Part shown: piece by piece, positions 63,301 to 64,000 of the stretch | Layout of the letters: each line of letters opens with the position of its first letter | Position numbering within the stretch: position 1 is the first letter of the stretch | Assembly (NCBI RefSeq): GCF_000242455.2 | Contig: NC_019892.1 | Span: forward strand, 2,666,001 to 2,730,000 | DNA from: Singulisphaera acidiphila DSM 18658 | GTDB lineage: Bacteria; Planctomycetota; Planctomycetia; Isosphaerales; Isosphaeraceae | Length of the DNA: 64,000 nt | Direction: 5' to 3' | Program-made: the position numbers and the translations under genes | The notes under the pieces: generated by a model | The model's input: only the letters and a program-made list of their open reading frames with translations | Database searches by the model: none | Told to the model about the DNA's origin: nothing

Positions 63301-64000
63301 TCAGGCATCAATCAAGCAAGCAAGTAGTCCCTTGACGACGTTGCCGTGCACATCGGTCAGGCGGAAGTCACGCCCCTGGAATTTGAAGGTCAGCTTCGTA
63401 TGATCGATCCCCAGGCAATGGAGGATCGTGGCATTGAAGTCGTGGATGTGGACCGGGTCTTTGACGATGTTGTAGCAGAAATCGTCGGTCTCGCCGTACG
63501 AGATTCCGGGCTTGATCCCGCCGCCGGCCATCCACATCGTGAAGCAGCGCCCGTGGTGATCTCGCCCGTAATTGTCCTTGGTCAAGGCCCCTTGACTGTA
63601 CACGGTCCGGCCGAATTCGCCCCCCCAGATGACCAGGGTTTCATCGAGCAGACCACGGGTCTTGAGATCTTTGATGAGGGCCGCCGCCGGCTGGTCGACG
63701 TCCTTGCACTGGCCGCGGATCTGGCTCGGCAAGTTGTTATGCTGGTCCCAACCTCTATGCATGAGTTGAACGAAGCGAACGCCGCGCTCGACCATTCGCC
63801 GGGCGAGGAGGCAGTTCCTCGCGAAGCCGCCGTCCACTCCCTTGTCGTCGATGCCATAGAGGTCAATCGTTGACTTCGGTTCGCCCGAGAGGTCGGTCAG
63901 GTCGGGCACCGAGGCCTGCATCCGGTAGGCCATCTCATACTGGGCGATCCGCGTGTTGATCTCCGGGTCGCCGAATGAGTCGGCCGCCATCCGGTTGAGC
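63301..64000 (-). CDS. DUF1501 (sulfatase-like) protein, C-terminal part
   Basis: The frame is open to the window edge, leaving 233 codons of the 3' end. The text is that of planctomycete DUF1501 proteins: [20 protein letters not shown] then [20 protein letters not shown]. It continues with [20 protein letters not shown], the metal-site-like [39 protein letters not shown] and [20 protein letters not shown]. These secreted proteins are paired in planctomycetes with DUF1549/PSD1 cytochrome proteins, which would lie outside the window. The family is strongly enriched in planctomycetes, supporting the host assignment. Confidence 0.92.
   Translation of the reverse strand, partial: LNRMAADSFGDPEINTRIAQYEMAYRMQASVPDLTDLSGEPKSTIDLYGIDDKGVDGGFARNCLLARRMVERGVRFVQLMHRGWDQHNNLPSQIRGQCKDVDQPAAALIKDLKTRGLLDETLVIWGGEFGRTVYSQGALTKDNYGRDHHGRCFTMWMAGGGIKPGISYGETDDFCYNIVKDPVHIHDFNATILHCLGIDHTKLTFKFQGRDFRLTDVHGNVVKGLLACLIDA

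Noticed and set aside
1..64000. CRISPR arrays
   Set aside because: No regularly spaced repeats of 25-40 bases were seen; the Cas4-like scrap at 13270-13503 stands alone.

Overview
The window looks like a high-GC planctomycete chromosome, probably Isosphaeraceae-like. The evidence is a DUF1501 protein, a DUF3006/ComEC-type hydrolase pair, secreted hydrolases, planctomycete-style serine recombinases and a very heavy insertion-sequence load. This is inferred from protein character only; no taxonomic search was possible.

Layout. (1) 1-5.2 kb: the end of a PLP-dependent decarboxylase, a scrap of an O6-methylguanine-DNA methyltransferase, an IS5-family transposase relic interrupted by a 2.5-kb large-serine-recombinase element, then DUF3006 and a truncated ComEC-like hydrolase. 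(2) 5.4-13.2 kb: a defence-island-like stretch. It holds an unrecognised two-gene system (a helical protein with an RX6H motif plus an AAA ATPase with a C-terminal helix-hairpin-helix), an IS630 with a frameshift-joined transposase, small hypothetical genes and a complete ABC-three-component system. (3) 13.2-22.9 kb: nested mobile DNA. A TIM-barrel-like hydrolase gene is split by an IS66, whose tnpC is split by a RIT element (three tyrosine recombinases in tandem). The gene also carries an in-frame amber codon. A hydratase pseudogene and transposase scraps follow.

(4) 23-29 kb: a 1,485-aa secreted protein of unknown function split by an IS701; removing the IS and one CTAG restores the frame exactly. 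(5) 29.4-34.6 kb: a second serine-recombinase gene, split by an IS630 and capped by an IS1380. (6) 35.2-39.6 kb: an IS1182 with an IS21 inserted in its target duplication. (7) 39.6-50.9 kb: an integrated phage- or plasmid-like element abutting tRNA-Leu(GAG). It has antirepressor-domain genes, a second identical IS630 copy in opposite orientation, a sigma-factor-like gene, two paralogous HTH genes with a shared leader motif, a further HTH gene, a P4-type primase/helicase, an excisionase-like gene and a tyrosine integrase. The integrase is itself split by an IS5-family element. (8) 51-64 kb: ordinary core-type genes: a hybrid histidine kinase divergent from a sigma-54 response regulator, an MFS transporter, an anion permease, a thioesterase, two secreted alpha/beta hydrolases and a DUF1501 protein.

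Most broken genes can be read through once the insertions are removed in silico, and target duplications (TA, CTAG, GCAGATG, TCGAGCCC, CCGG) fix the boundaries. The most interesting possible new biology is the gene pair at 5405-7778, the RIT element with its terminal palindromes, and the sigma factor/HTH/primase cargo of the tRNA-Leu element.
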